A stretch of DNA of 42,325 nucleotides from an uncultured Mollicutes bacterium (GTDB lineage Bacteria > Bacillota_I > Bacilli_A > Acholeplasmatales > Anaeroplasmataceae): the NCBI GenBank assembly GCA_900540175.1, contig UQFG01000016.1, forward strand, positions 1 to 42,325, read 5' to 3'. Of the stretch, positions 16,088 to 23,864 are shown in pieces. The stretch's first letter is position 1. Each line of letters begins with the position of its first letter. The notes beneath the pieces were generated by a model. That model was given only the letters and a program-made list of their open reading frames with translations, was not told the DNA's origin and did no database searches. The position numbers were made by a program, and so were the translations under genes.

Positions 16088-16875
16088 TTTATCTGATTGG
16101 TTTGAATCCGGCACTGGATTGTTACGAAACACTTCCTACAATCGAACTTGGGAAAAAGAATGTGGTCGATCGGCAGACGTTCGTTTGCGGCGGAAAAGCC
16201 GTCAATTTGGCCTTGATGTTGAAAAAATTAAAAACACCTTCCAAACTGTTGCTTGCAGCCGGTGGTTTTACGGGAGATTTTTTGGTTCGGGAATTAAAAA
16301 CAAACGAAATCGATTTTCGCTTGTTTTGGCAAAAGACTCCGACTCGGATCAATTTCAAACTAAAGACTACGGAAGAAACTTCGTTTGATTTGAAATCGAA
16401 GGTGGAAAAAGAAACGTTAAAAGAAATGCGGCATTATTTAGAAGAAAACGTAACTCAAAACGACATCGTCGTCGCAAGCGGGGCAGCCGAAGAAGAAGAC
16501 TATCGTTTCTTATTGACGCATCTGATAGGAAAAACGGTTTTGGATGTCGACGGAAAACTGCTGAGGAATCTCTTGGATTTGAAACCGTGGCTGATCAAAC
16601 CCAACGAAGAAGAACTTTCGGCCTGTTTTGAACCAGAAGAACCTTCCCTAGACTACTTTTTATCACAGGGTGTGGAAACGGTTTTGGCGACATTCGGTTC
16701 TTCCGGTTCTCTTTTAAAGCGCTCAGACCAAACTTTCATGCTTCCTGCTTTAACGACAACTGTTTTAACGACCGTCGGTTGCGGGGATTGTTATTTAGCC
16801 GCTTTTCTTTCCTACTTTTTAAAAGGATATTCTTATCAAGAAGCGTTTTTTTGGGTGCCATCGCCGCTTCTTTAA
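16084..16875 (+). CDS. PfkB-family sugar-phosphate kinase (1-phosphofructokinase-like), frameshifted
   Basis: The reading frame gives 263 residues. The N-terminus LNPALDCYETL, then CGGKAVNLALMLKKLK and AAGGFTGDFLVREL, matches the FruK/LacC branch of PfkB kinases, which phosphorylate fructose-1-P or tagatose-6-P. The ATP/catalytic motif is TTVGCGDCYLAAFL. The frame then breaks: after EAFF it reads WVPSPLL and stops, while the -1 frame continues GAIAASLKASCGDFPEEQQ to a TAA at 16962-16964. That is the expected family C-terminus. The switch lies in a run of seven T (16846-16852). One missing T explains it, whether by real mutation, assembly error or slippage. The intact protein would be about 293 residues. 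No fruR or PTS gene is adjacent. Confidence 0.8.
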   Translation: MIYLIGLNPALDCYETLPTIELGKKNVVDRQTFVCGGKAVNLALMLKKLKTPSKLLLAAGGFTGDFLVRELKTNEIDFRLFWQKTPTRINFKLKTTEETSFDLKSKVEKETLKEMRHYLEENVTQNDIVVASGAAEEEDYRFLLTHLIGKTVLDVDGKLLRNLLDLKPWLIKPNEEELSACFEPEEPSLDYFLSQGVETVLATFGSSGSLLKRSDQTFMLPALTTTVLTTVGCGDCYLAAFLSYFLKGYSYQEAFFWVPSPLL

Positions 16876-16964
16876 AAGCATCTTGCGGAGATTTCCCAGA
16901 AGAACAACAAATTGAAACGTGTAAAACGCTTTCGTATAGTAATTTACGGGTGAAAACGTTATAA
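16853..16964 (+). pseudogene. Displaced C-terminal part of the PfkB kinase
   Basis: In the -1 frame this stretch encodes GAIAASLKASCGDFPEEQQ and about 18 further residues, the missing end of the kinase. It has no start signal of its own and is best read as the tail of the gene above. Confidence 0.75.
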
Positions 16965-16991
16965 TGGCAATGAGGAAAGAGGAAAGATAGC

Positions 16992-17183
16992 ATGAGTGAT
17001 AATATCCAACAGAAAATTGACTACAACAAGTGGCTTGAAAGTGAAAAACTTCACAAAGATATGTGCGGTTCGTATGATTTTTGTCACTACTGTGACAAAT
17101 CGCTTACCAATCCGTGTGTACATGCTGTCGATGCAATTGAAAAAGCATTGAAAGAAACGGCCTACCGTAAAACCGGTAAGTAA
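16992..17183 (+). CDS. Small Cys-rich protein of unknown function
   Basis: A 63-residue hydrophilic protein that I do not recognise. The centre, CGSYDFCHYCDKSLTNPC, holds four cysteines and one histidine in 18 residues, which suggests a zinc site or a redox site. The rest is charged and helical (about residues 5-20 and 44-58). A purine-rich GAGGAAAGAGGAAAG site precedes the ATG. A TATAAT lies at 16960-16965, but without a clear -35. An imperfect terminator follows at 17228-17265. Codon use is like the neighbours, so I take it as real. Confidence 0.65.
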   Translation: MSDNIQQKIDYNKWLESEKLHKDMCGSYDFCHYCDKSLTNPCVHAVDAIEKALKETAYRKTGK

Positions 17184-17227
17184 AAACCGTAACAACATTC
17201 TTTTAAAAAAAGAAGGTTTGGCAATGG

Positions 17228-17265
17228 GCGAGTTTGAAATCCCAGTGATTTTGACTCGCTTTTTT
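17228..17265 (+). terminator. Intrinsic terminator after the small Cys-rich gene
   Basis: GCGAGT (17228-17233) pairs with ACTCGC (17254-17259); an inner AAATC/GATTT pairing extends the stem. Six T follow. Confidence 0.8.
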
Positions 17266-17266
17266 G

Positions 17267-17295
17267 TTGCTTTTTTACAGTTTTTCTTTTATAAT
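17267..17295 (+). promoter_or_regulatory. Promoter of the ABC-F leader
   Basis: TTGCTT (17267-17272), 17 bases, TATAAT (17290-17295). Transcription would begin near 17302 and produce a leader of about 190 bases before the ABC-F gene. Confidence 0.8.
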
Positions 17296-17324
17296 AACAA
17301 TAGAATGATTCAAGAGGTGAAAAA

Positions 17325-17351
17325 ATGATCAATTTTCTTGCAGGAAAATGA
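17325..17351 (+). CDS. Leader peptide MINFLAGK of the ABC-F attenuator
   Basis: An eight-codon frame (ATG at 17325, TGA at 17349-17351) lies just after AAGAGGTG (17312-17319) at ideal spacing, about 23 bases into the predicted transcript. Short leader peptides of this kind precede many antibiotic-induced ABC-F and erm genes, where a drug-stalled ribosome changes leader folding. Its last codons contain TTGCAGGAAA (17338-17347). The identical ten bases recur at 17396-17405 in the antiterminator arm. Translation and stalling are inferred. Confidence 0.65.
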   Translation: MINFLAGK

Positions 17352-17474
17352 ATAAAACAAGGAATTCCATTGAATAAGGGGTATCCTTGTCTTTTTTGCA
17401 GGAAAGTATTGGGATGCTTAGGATATAGATCGTTTTCATCGGTTGCGGGAATACTTTCCTGCGGCCGTTTTTTT
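17338..17474 (+). promoter_or_regulatory. Terminator/antiterminator attenuator of the ABC-F gene
   Basis: Three exclusive structures can be drawn. Hairpin I: ACAAGGA (17357-17363) with TCCTTGT (17384-17390), then six T (17392-17397). Terminator II: CGGTTGCGGGAA (17440-17451) with TTCCTGCGGCCG (17456-17467), a 12-bp stem with G-U pairs and a TACT loop, then seven T (17468-17474). Antiterminator: GCAGGAAAGTATT (17398-17410) with AATACTTTCCTGC (17450-17462), a perfect 13-bp pairing that destroys terminator II. The leader ORF copy GCAGGAAA (17340-17347) could also capture 17455-17462. A ribosome held on the leader ORF would cover the 5' arm of hairpin I. Structures are read directly; drug induction is inferred from related ABC-F genes. 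Confidence 0.8.
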
Positions 17475-17492
17475 ATAAAGGAGGAATGATTT

Positions 17493-18956
17493 ATGTCTAT
17501 GATTCGCATCAACGATCTATCGTTTTCTTATCCGACGGGAATTGAGGCGGTTTTCGAGCACGTTTCTTTTCAAATCGACAGCAATTGGCGCCTCGGTTTG
17601 ATCGGGCGAAACGGCAGAGGGAAAACGACGCTTCTTTATCTGTTAGCGGGAAAATACCCGTATCAGGGTACCATTCAAAAAAGCGTATCCTGTGCTTATT
17701 TTCCTTATACCGTTGATTCAAGCGGCACAACGGAAGAAGTAATAAAAAGCGTTGCCACCGATGCCCTCGATTGGGAAATCCAAATCGAATTATCGCATCT
17801 TGACTTAAAAGAAACGCTGTTAACGCGCTCTTTTTTTAGTCTTTCCAACGGAGAAAGAAGTAAAGTATTGTTGGCCGGTTTATTTTTGAAAAAAGAAGGG
17901 TTTTTATTGATTGACGAACCGACCAATCATTTGGATCAAAAAGGAAGAGAAGTTGTTGCCGATTATTTAAAAAAGAAAAAAGGATTTATCGTCGTCAGTC
18001 ATGATCGCAGTTTCTTGGATGCTTGCATTGACCATGTGCTCATCTTAAATCGCCAAACCATCGACGTTCAAAACGGAAATTTTTCATCGTGGTATACCAA
18101 TTTCAACCGTCAGCAGCAATATGAAAAAAAAGAAGCGGAACGGTTGAAAAAAGATGTCAGACGCCTGCAACAATCCTTCAAACAATCTCAATCTTGGAGC
18201 GATCAAACAGAAGCTTCCAAATACGGAAACGGACCGGTAGACAGAGGATTTATCGGTCATAAAGCCGCGAAAATGATGAAACGGGCTAAAACGATCGAAA
18301 CAAGAAAAGAAAAAGCCTTAAAAACCAAACAATCGCTTTTAAAAGATTACGAAGAAACCGAACAGCTTCGTTTATCGCCGTTGATTCATCGAAATCAACA
18401 ACTGGTTTCTTTTTCCGATGTCGTCATCACTTACGATCAAAAAGCCGTCCATCCACCGATTTCATTTACGATCACTGCAGGCATGCGTCTTGCACTAGCC
18501 GGAAAAAACGGCAGTGGGAAAAGCAGTCTTTTACGCCTTTTAATCGGCGAAGAAATCCCTTATTCCGGATTGATCAAGCGAGCACCGGGATTGATCATTT
18601 CCTATGTCGGACAGGATCTGTCGCATTTAAAAGGAAGTCTTTCTTCTTATGCCGAAGCGCATCACTTAAATGAAAGTTTGTTGAAGTCCATGCTGCGCAA
18701 ACTTGATTTCAAGCGAAGTTTATTAAGCCGAAATATAGAAGAATTTTCGGACGGACAAAAGAAAAAGGTCTTGCTTGCCGCAAGCCTTCTGATGCCGGCT
18801 CATTTGTATGTTTGGGATGAACCGCTCAATTATATCGACGTATTTTCCAGAATGCAGATTGAAACATTGATTTTGGAAAGTAAGGTTTCCATGATTTTCG
18901 TCGAACATGATCAAACATTTCAACAAAAAATCGCAACCGATATCATCCGATTGTAA
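17493..18956 (+). CDS. ABC-F ribosomal protection protein, Lsa-like
   Basis: A 487-residue soluble protein with two ATP-binding cassettes and no membrane segment. Walker A motifs are GRNGRGKTT (about residues 38-46) and GKNGSGKSS (about 337-345). Signatures are LSNGERSKVLL and FSDGQKKKVLL. Walker B regions are FLLIDEPTNHLD and LYVWDEPLNYIDV. A charged helical linker (about residues 195-290) is the part that reaches into the ribosome. The opening NWRLGLIGRNGRGKTTLLYL, the KYGN...GHKAAKMMKRAK linker and the WDEPLNYIDVF end resemble Lsa(A)-type proteins, which shield ribosomes from lincosamides, streptogramin A and pleuromutilins. AAGGAGG (17478-17484) sets the start. The drug range is inferred. 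Confidence 0.88.
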   Translation: MSMIRINDLSFSYPTGIEAVFEHVSFQIDSNWRLGLIGRNGRGKTTLLYLLAGKYPYQGTIQKSVSCAYFPYTVDSSGTTEEVIKSVATDALDWEIQIELSHLDLKETLLTRSFFSLSNGERSKVLLAGLFLKKEGFLLIDEPTNHLDQKGREVVADYLKKKKGFIVVSHDRSFLDACIDHVLILNRQTIDVQNGNFSSWYTNFNRQQQYEKKEAERLKKDVRRLQQSFKQSQSWSDQTEASKYGNGPVDRGFIGHKAAKMMKRAKTIETRKEKALKTKQSLLKDYEETEQLRLSPLIHRNQQLVSFSDVVITYDQKAVHPPISFTITAGMRLALAGKNGSGKSSLLRLLIGEEIPYSGLIKRAPGLIISYVGQDLSHLKGSLSSYAEAHHLNESLLKSMLRKLDFKRSLLSRNIEEFSDGQKKKVLLAASLLMPAHLYVWDEPLNYIDVFSRMQIETLILESKVSMIFVEHDQTFQQKIATDIIRL

Positions 18957-18987
18957 CAAAAAAAGATGCCGCGGCATCTTTTTTTCG
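18957..18987. terminator. Bidirectional intrinsic terminator
   Basis: The perfect palindrome AAAGATGCCGCGGCATCTTT lies between the convergent ABC-F and LTA-synthase-like genes, with A and T runs on its two sides. Confidence 0.88.
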
Positions 18988-18990
18988 TTG

Positions 18991-20994
18991 TTATTTTCGT
19001 CTTTTTTTCGCACCGTAAACCGTTACGTTTAAATAATTGTCCTGTAAAAGACGGTAATTGGATATTTTTTCAAGCAGTGTTAAATCGATTTCTTTTAATG
19101 CGTAAGAAATAAACGTATTGTTTTTACGATTATAGATAAAATCATCCGTTAAGATATCGTAGTTTTTCGGATCGTAAGCAAAAGAAGGTTCGCCGCTGAA
19201 CACATTGACACCGAAATATTTCGCATCGGTATCAATTCCAAGAAGATTAACAAGCGTCCGGTGGATATCGGCAAGCGATTTGACTTGACTCAAAATGTCG
19301 GGAATTTCTTCTTGAGCCATCGACCGATAAATGTTACCGCTTGGGTCATAGATGATCAAGGGAATGTTTAAAGCGATTTTACGGAATTCCAAATCGGATA
19401 ATTTGCGATCGTACAAATCGTCAAATTCCTCTTTTTTAATGGAAGCCCCATGATCGCCGTACAACAAAAAGAGAGTATTTTCCATATAATTCGGACTGTT
19501 TGGATCGGATGCTTCCGTTAAGAATTCATACAGCAACCGATCATTATAACGAACTTGATTCAAATAATTTTCCAAAATATAATGCGTTATATTCAAATTG
19601 AAATCCACTTTCTCAAAATCGGGCAATTCATCGGAAAAATCCGGATAAGGATTGTGCGGTGTGATGGTTTCGACAAATGAAAAAGATTTGTTGCCTTCGC
19701 GGATGAGGTCCTGCGCTTTTTTCGTTGCCCATTCTAAAATGGCATCATCCCGAATCCAATAATCTAAGTATTTGTCTTCGTAATCGTCTTTCGGATACAG
19801 TTGGATAAAGGTATCCAAGCCTTGAAAATGTGTCATTCGGTATAAATTTTCATGAACAAAATCATGATTGTAAAAGATTTCATCGGTTCCGTTATAAGAA
19901 TTGGACGTATAGCCGTCTAAGTATGTTCCGAGGGTGGGCAGATCGAAATCGTATTCATCGTATTCCCAAACGATCGTCATATCGCCGGTCGGATAAAAAC
20001 CGGTAAAGAAACTGAACTCGGCATCCGATGTGTTGCCCACACCGACATTAGTATAAACATGGTTAAAGTAAAAACAGTTGTCCTCTTCGAATAACCGGTT
20101 CAAATACGGGGTTACTTCGATTCCGTTGAAAGTATTTTGAAACGCAAACGACATCGTCGACTCCATTTGGATAACAAAGACGTTCATATCTTTGCAAACA
20201 CCGGTTTGTCGGTCGTATTTCGAATACGTTTTTTGATCGATCAGATTGACATATTGATCGACATTCTTATTGAACGGATCCAATTCCCGGTAGGTACTTT
20301 CCTGCGTCTGACCGTCATTTAACGGATTTCGGTTATCGATGTGAAATAAAAATTCGCCGATGTAATAATTGTAAACGCCGGCATATTGGCACCCGTACTG
20401 GGCATAGTCCGTGGAATATTTCCAATTTTCTTTCAACGATTGCCGGTAATAAAGGTAGGTACCCGTTTGAATAAAAACGATCATAAGGACATAGATTAAC
20501 GTTTTTTTCCAGGGAAGACGGATCGCTGTCGGGTTAAATTGTTTTTTAAAGATGAGAAACAAGGTCAGCAAGACGGCAAAAGGAATCAGACAAACGATTC
20601 TAAAATAGATGAATAATTCAACTACCCAGTCCAAAAAGACGTTTGCGCCGAACCCGCCGGTCGGATTTTTATACAGATTGAAATTAAAAAGAGAAAAAGC
20701 CAATCGGTAACTTTTATTGTAATACTGCAAGGCAATCACGGCAAAATTCAATACCAACGTCAGAATCATCAAATAAAGACTGATATTTTTTTCTTTTTTG
20801 AATAAAACGACGCCGAGTAAAAAGAAAGCACTTAAAATCGCCAAGTTCCCGCATATGGAAAAAAGATGGGAAAAGAAAGTATCCTCGAAAGCAACGATAT
20901 ACTGATTTAAAAGCGGGGAAGTCAAAAAATAAGTATTGAGCAGATTCAACAGAAAATAACAGGTTGTGATCCACATAAACGGTTTTTTCAGCAT
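18991..20994 (-). CDS. LTA synthase/phosphoglycerol transferase family protein
   Basis: A 667-residue membrane protein. About five N-terminal membrane segments fill residues 1-190 and an extracellular sulfatase-type domain follows. The nucleophile is Thr322 in GVGNTSDAEFSFF. Metal-site segments FVIQMESTMSF and LLYGDHGASIKKEEFDD are also present. LtaS-type enzymes move glycerol-phosphate from phosphatidylglycerol to a glycolipid-linked chain. The start is the ATG at 20994. A frame-open ATG seven codons upstream overlaps the AAGGAGAGG ribosome site and is unlikely. The gene is monocistronic. It implies a lipoteichoic-acid-like surface polymer or another phosphoglycerol decoration. Confidence 0.88.
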   Translation of the reverse strand: MLKKPFMWITTCYFLLNLLNTYFLTSPLLNQYIVAFEDTFFSHLFSICGNLAILSAFFLLGVVLFKKEKNISLYLMILTLVLNFAVIALQYYNKSYRLAFSLFNFNLYKNPTGGFGANVFLDWVVELFIYFRIVCLIPFAVLLTLFLIFKKQFNPTAIRLPWKKTLIYVLMIVFIQTGTYLYYRQSLKENWKYSTDYAQYGCQYAGVYNYYIGEFLFHIDNRNPLNDGQTQESTYRELDPFNKNVDQYVNLIDQKTYSKYDRQTGVCKDMNVFVIQMESTMSFAFQNTFNGIEVTPYLNRLFEEDNCFYFNHVYTNVGVGNTSDAEFSFFTGFYPTGDMTIVWEYDEYDFDLPTLGTYLDGYTSNSYNGTDEIFYNHDFVHENLYRMTHFQGLDTFIQLYPKDDYEDKYLDYWIRDDAILEWATKKAQDLIREGNKSFSFVETITPHNPYPDFSDELPDFEKVDFNLNITHYILENYLNQVRYNDRLLYEFLTEASDPNSPNYMENTLFLLYGDHGASIKKEEFDDLYDRKLSDLEFRKIALNIPLIIYDPSGNIYRSMAQEEIPDILSQVKSLADIHRTLVNLLGIDTDAKYFGVNVFSGEPSFAYDPKNYDILTDDFIYNRKNNTFISYALKEIDLTLLEKISNYRLLQDNYLNVTVYGAKKRRK

Positions 20995-21024
20995 CCAAGT
21001 TTCCTCTCCTTTCATTTATAATTA

Positions 21025-21052
21025 ATTGTAGTAGATTTTGCCGAAAAATCAA
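21025..21052 (-). promoter_or_regulatory. Promoter of the LTA-synthase-like gene
   Basis: On the - strand TTGATT (21047-21052) and TACAAT (21025-21030) are spaced by 16 bases, about 20 bases before the ribosome site. Confidence 0.6.
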
Positions 21053-21146
21053 GTCTTTTTTATTTTACTTAAACATCTCATCTTTTAGTATTCCCGTTAA
21101 AAAACGATTTTATCAGATAGGGGATAAGCCATTTGGTGCATTCAAA

Positions 21147-21175
21147 TTGATTTTTCTTTTTTGTTGGGATATAAT
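21147..21175 (+). promoter_or_regulatory. Promoter of prfB
   Basis: TTGATT (21147-21152), 17 bases, TATAAT (21170-21175). The start point near 21182 gives a 70-base leader. Confidence 0.8.
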
Positions 21176-21208
21176 AAGAACGAAAAAGAAAGCAACACGC
21201 TCAATTAT

Positions 21209-21235
21209 AAAGACTCTGGATTCGAGTCTTTTTTT
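21209..21235 (+). terminator. Intrinsic terminator inside the prfB leader
   Basis: AAAGACTC (21209-21216) and GAGTCTTT (21224-21231) form an 8-bp stem with a seven-base loop and continue into a T run to 21235. It lies after the prfB promoter and before the prfB ribosome site. The gene to the left runs away on the other strand, so no other known transcript needs it. It would end most prfB transcripts at about 50 bases unless bypassed. Confidence 0.75.
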
Positions 21236-21251
21236 ATCAAGGAGACAGATG

Positions 21252-22367
21252 ATGGAAAAATACGAACTCAATAAACTGATCGACGAATACAAAGTAAAAA
21301 TCGCCGATTTGAATACGGCTTTGGCGATTTCCTTAAAACAACCGCTTTACCGGAAATTGGAAGAAGAAATGAACGATCCTTTTTTTTGGCAAGACCAGGA
21401 AAAGGCTCAAAAAGTGATTGCCAAAGCCAATGCTTTAAAAGAAGTTTTAACCGCTTATACGAAATTGGAAAATCGCTTTCAAGATTTTTTGAGTTTGGCG
21501 GAAATGGCTTTGGAAGACGAAGAAGCCATGCTGCTACTGGATGAAGAAGCCAAACTGCTGCAGCAGGAAACCGATTTGCTGGAAGAAAAAGCCTTGTTAT
21601 CCCAAAAATACGACGATGCCGACTGTATTTTGGAATTGCATCCGGGAGCAGGCGGAACCGAGTCGATGGACTGGGCCGATATGCTGTTTCGGATGTATCA
21701 ACGTTTTGCATCCAGAAAAGGTTTTCGCTTCAACATTTTGGATTATCAAGCCGGCGAAGAAGCGGGAATCAAATCCGTTACGGTTCAGATTCAAGGAGAA
21801 AACGCGTACGGATTGTTTAAATCCGAGCGCGGCGTTCATCGTTTGGTGCGGATATCGCCGTTTGATTCCAATGCCAGAAGACACACCTCTTTCGTTTCGG
21901 TCGATGTCGCGCCGCAAATGGATGAGGCCGAAGACGTCGTGATCAAAGAAGAAGATTTGAAAGTGGATGTTTATCATTCTTCCGGTGCCGGCGGACAATC
22001 GGTCAATACAACCGATTCGGCCGTACGAATCACTCATAAACCTTCCGGAATCGTGGTAACTTGTCAAAATGAAAGAAGTCAGATCAAAAACCGGGAAGTG
22101 GCCTTAAAAGTTTTGAAATCCAAACTCTTGGAATTGGAAATTCAAAAAAAGGAAGAAGAAATGCGCACCTTGAAAGGAACGCAAATGGGTATCAATTTCG
22201 GTTCGCAAATCCGTTCGTACGTTTTTTGTCCGTATACACTGGTCAAAGATCATCGGACCAATTACGAAATGGGCAATATCAATGCGGTGATGGATGGCGA
22301 TATCGAAGGATTTATGATCGCTTATTTGAAACAAGAGGCAGGGAAAAACAATGCAGAAGAAAACTAA
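21252..22367 (+). CDS. prfB: Peptide chain release factor 2, no programmed frameshift
   Basis: A 371-residue RF2 that ends translation at UGA and UAA. The SPF recognition tripeptide is near residue 202 (RISPFDSN) and the GGQ catalytic motif near residue 247 (SSGAGGQSVNTTDSAVRITH). The coding frame is continuous from the N-terminus: where most bacteria have the in-frame UGA and CUUUGA slip site, this gene reads DLNTALAISLKQPLYRKLEE with no stop. AAGGAG (21239-21244) fits the ATG at 21252 best; the adjacent ATG at 21249 is possible. The leader terminator may substitute for frameshift control. It overlaps the YitT-like gene by 17 bases. Confidence 0.96.
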   Translation: MEKYELNKLIDEYKVKIADLNTALAISLKQPLYRKLEEEMNDPFFWQDQEKAQKVIAKANALKEVLTAYTKLENRFQDFLSLAEMALEDEEAMLLLDEEAKLLQQETDLLEEKALLSQKYDDADCILELHPGAGGTESMDWADMLFRMYQRFASRKGFRFNILDYQAGEEAGIKSVTVQIQGENAYGLFKSERGVHRLVRISPFDSNARRHTSFVSVDVAPQMDEAEDVVIKEEDLKVDVYHSSGAGGQSVNTTDSAVRITHKPSGIVVTCQNERSQIKNREVALKVLKSKLLELEIQKKEEEMRTLKGTQMGINFGSQIRSYVFCPYTLVKDHRTNYEMGNINAVMDGDIEGFMIAYLKQEAGKNNAEEN

Positions 22368-23259
22368 AAAAAAGATCGCACAATATCTTGGAATTGCCCT
22401 CGGAGTGGTCTTGCTTGATTTGGGATTTTATTTCTTTTTGGATCCCGCTCATTTGGTTTTAGGTGGGATGATGGGTCTTTCCATCTTGCTAGAACCGCTC
22501 TACAAACAGGCCGGAAGTTGGTTTACCCCGTCGATTTTCTTATTCATCGCCAATACATTAACGCTGATCATCGGCGGTTTGATGCTTGGAAAAGATTTCT
22601 TTTTGAAAACGATCTTTTCCAGTTTGTTCAGTCCGCTTGTTCTGTTTGTCTTCGAACAACTGTTTGACCCGCTCTTTTTCTTAAAAGACGTTTCTTTAGG
22701 CGGCTATTATATTCTTGCGTTGGCATGCGGAACGGTTTTATCCGGAGTTGGGCTCGGACTGGCGCTTAAAAACAACGGCAGTACCGGCGGGATGGACGTC
22801 TTTCAAAAGATCATGAGTAAATACTTGCATATCCCTTATTCCAAAACGATGTACCTGACCGATTGGATCATCGTTTTAGTCGGCGGTTTCACGGTAGCCG
22901 GTTCGTTTTATCATTTGGAAACCGTCCTTTACGGCTTAATCGGGGTGTTTGGCGTTTCTGTGTTAATCGACCGAATCGTGTTAAATGCCAGAAGTCGCCG
23001 AACGGCCTATATCATCACCAGTCAACCCGAAGCCGTACGGGATATGATTTACGACCAAATCAATCGCGGGGTAACGTTTGTGAAAGTAGAAGGCGGTTAC
23101 AGCAAGGAAGAAAAAATCATGCTGATTTGTACCATGGAAAAAAAAGAAGCCTATAAAATCAATGAATTGCTGAAAGAACTGGATCCTTACGCTTTTTCTT
23201 TCGTCACTTCAACAAGAGAAATCGTCGGCGAATACGATCGCCCGAAAGGATTTTTATGA
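22351..23259 (+). CDS. YitT family membrane protein
   Basis: A 302-residue protein with five to six membrane segments in residues 10-200 and a cytoplasmic C-terminal DUF2179 domain (from about residue 215: RTAYIITSQPEAVRDMIYDQ, then GVTFVKVEGGYSKEEKIMLI). This is the two-domain layout of YitT/DUF161 proteins. Their function is not established; transport or sensing is proposed. GSTGGMDVFQKIMSKYLHIP is a typical loop motif of the family. It overlaps prfB by 17 bases and recX by four (ATGA), so the three genes form one unit. Confidence 0.88.
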   Translation: MQKKTKKKIAQYLGIALGVVLLDLGFYFFLDPAHLVLGGMMGLSILLEPLYKQAGSWFTPSIFLFIANTLTLIIGGLMLGKDFFLKTIFSSLFSPLVLFVFEQLFDPLFFLKDVSLGGYYILALACGTVLSGVGLGLALKNNGSTGGMDVFQKIMSKYLHIPYSKTMYLTDWIIVLVGGFTVAGSFYHLETVLYGLIGVFGVSVLIDRIVLNARSRRTAYIITSQPEAVRDMIYDQINRGVTFVKVEGGYSKEEKIMLICTMEKKEAYKINELLKELDPYAFSFVTSTREIVGEYDRPKGFL

Positions 23260-23834
23260 TCGTACGATCACTGTTAAAAGTTGCGCCCAACCTGTACGAA
23301 GTACAACTGGATGAAGAAAAACTGCTTCTTACGGAAGATACGGTTTTATCGTTTCGTTTATTAAAAGGAAATCAGGTCGATTGCCCGATTTCGATCCTCA
23401 AAGAAGCCGATGCCATTCAAAAACGTCGCTACCAGGCGATGACCTATGCCCTTCGATATCAAAAATCGGCTCAAGAAATCAAAGCGTATGTGATAGAGCG
23501 CTTACAGGCCGGTGAAGAAGAAGCCAAAACGATCATCGACGAATTCAAACAAAAACAGATCATCGATGATTTGAAACTATCCCAACAGTTGGCCTCCGCC
23601 CTCGCACGAAAAGGCAACGGAACTTTTTTGATTCGTCAAAAACTGCGGCAACGGCAAATCGATGCCGAAACGATCGAACAAGCCATTGCTTCTATAGAAA
23701 AAGAGGAATGGGAAAGCGGCAAAAACCTTCTTTTAAAAAAACTGGAAAAGAAGTACCAACACGAAGATGCGTTTACCAAAAAAATGAAAATCAAAGCGGC
23801 TTTTTACCGACATGGTTATCTACCCGACGAATAG
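23256..23834 (+). CDS. recX: Regulatory protein RecX
   Basis: A 192-residue protein with the three-helix repeats of RecX: RRYQAMTYALRYQKSAQEIK, then a middle repeat (IDDLKLSQQLASALARKGNG), then FLIRQKLRQRQIDAETIEQA. An N-terminal beta-rich extension resembles that of Firmicute RecX. RecX binds RecA filaments and limits recombination activity; no recA is in this window. It is the last gene of the prfB unit, and the terminator hairpin begins inside its last codons. Confidence 0.88.
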   Translation: MIVRSLLKVAPNLYEVQLDEEKLLLTEDTVLSFRLLKGNQVDCPISILKEADAIQKRRYQAMTYALRYQKSAQEIKAYVIERLQAGEEEAKTIIDEFKQKQIIDDLKLSQQLASALARKGNGTFLIRQKLRQRQIDAETIEQAIASIEKEEWESGKNLLLKKLEKKYQHEDAFTKKMKIKAAFYRHGYLPDE

Positions 23835-23853
23835 GTTCGGGTCTTTTTTTTTT
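23822..23853 (+). terminator. Intrinsic terminator after recX
   Basis: ACCCGA (23822-23827) pairs with TCGGGT (23837-23842); ten T follow. The stem spans the recX stop codon. Confidence 0.88.
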
Positions 23854-23864
23854 GCTTTAAAAAA

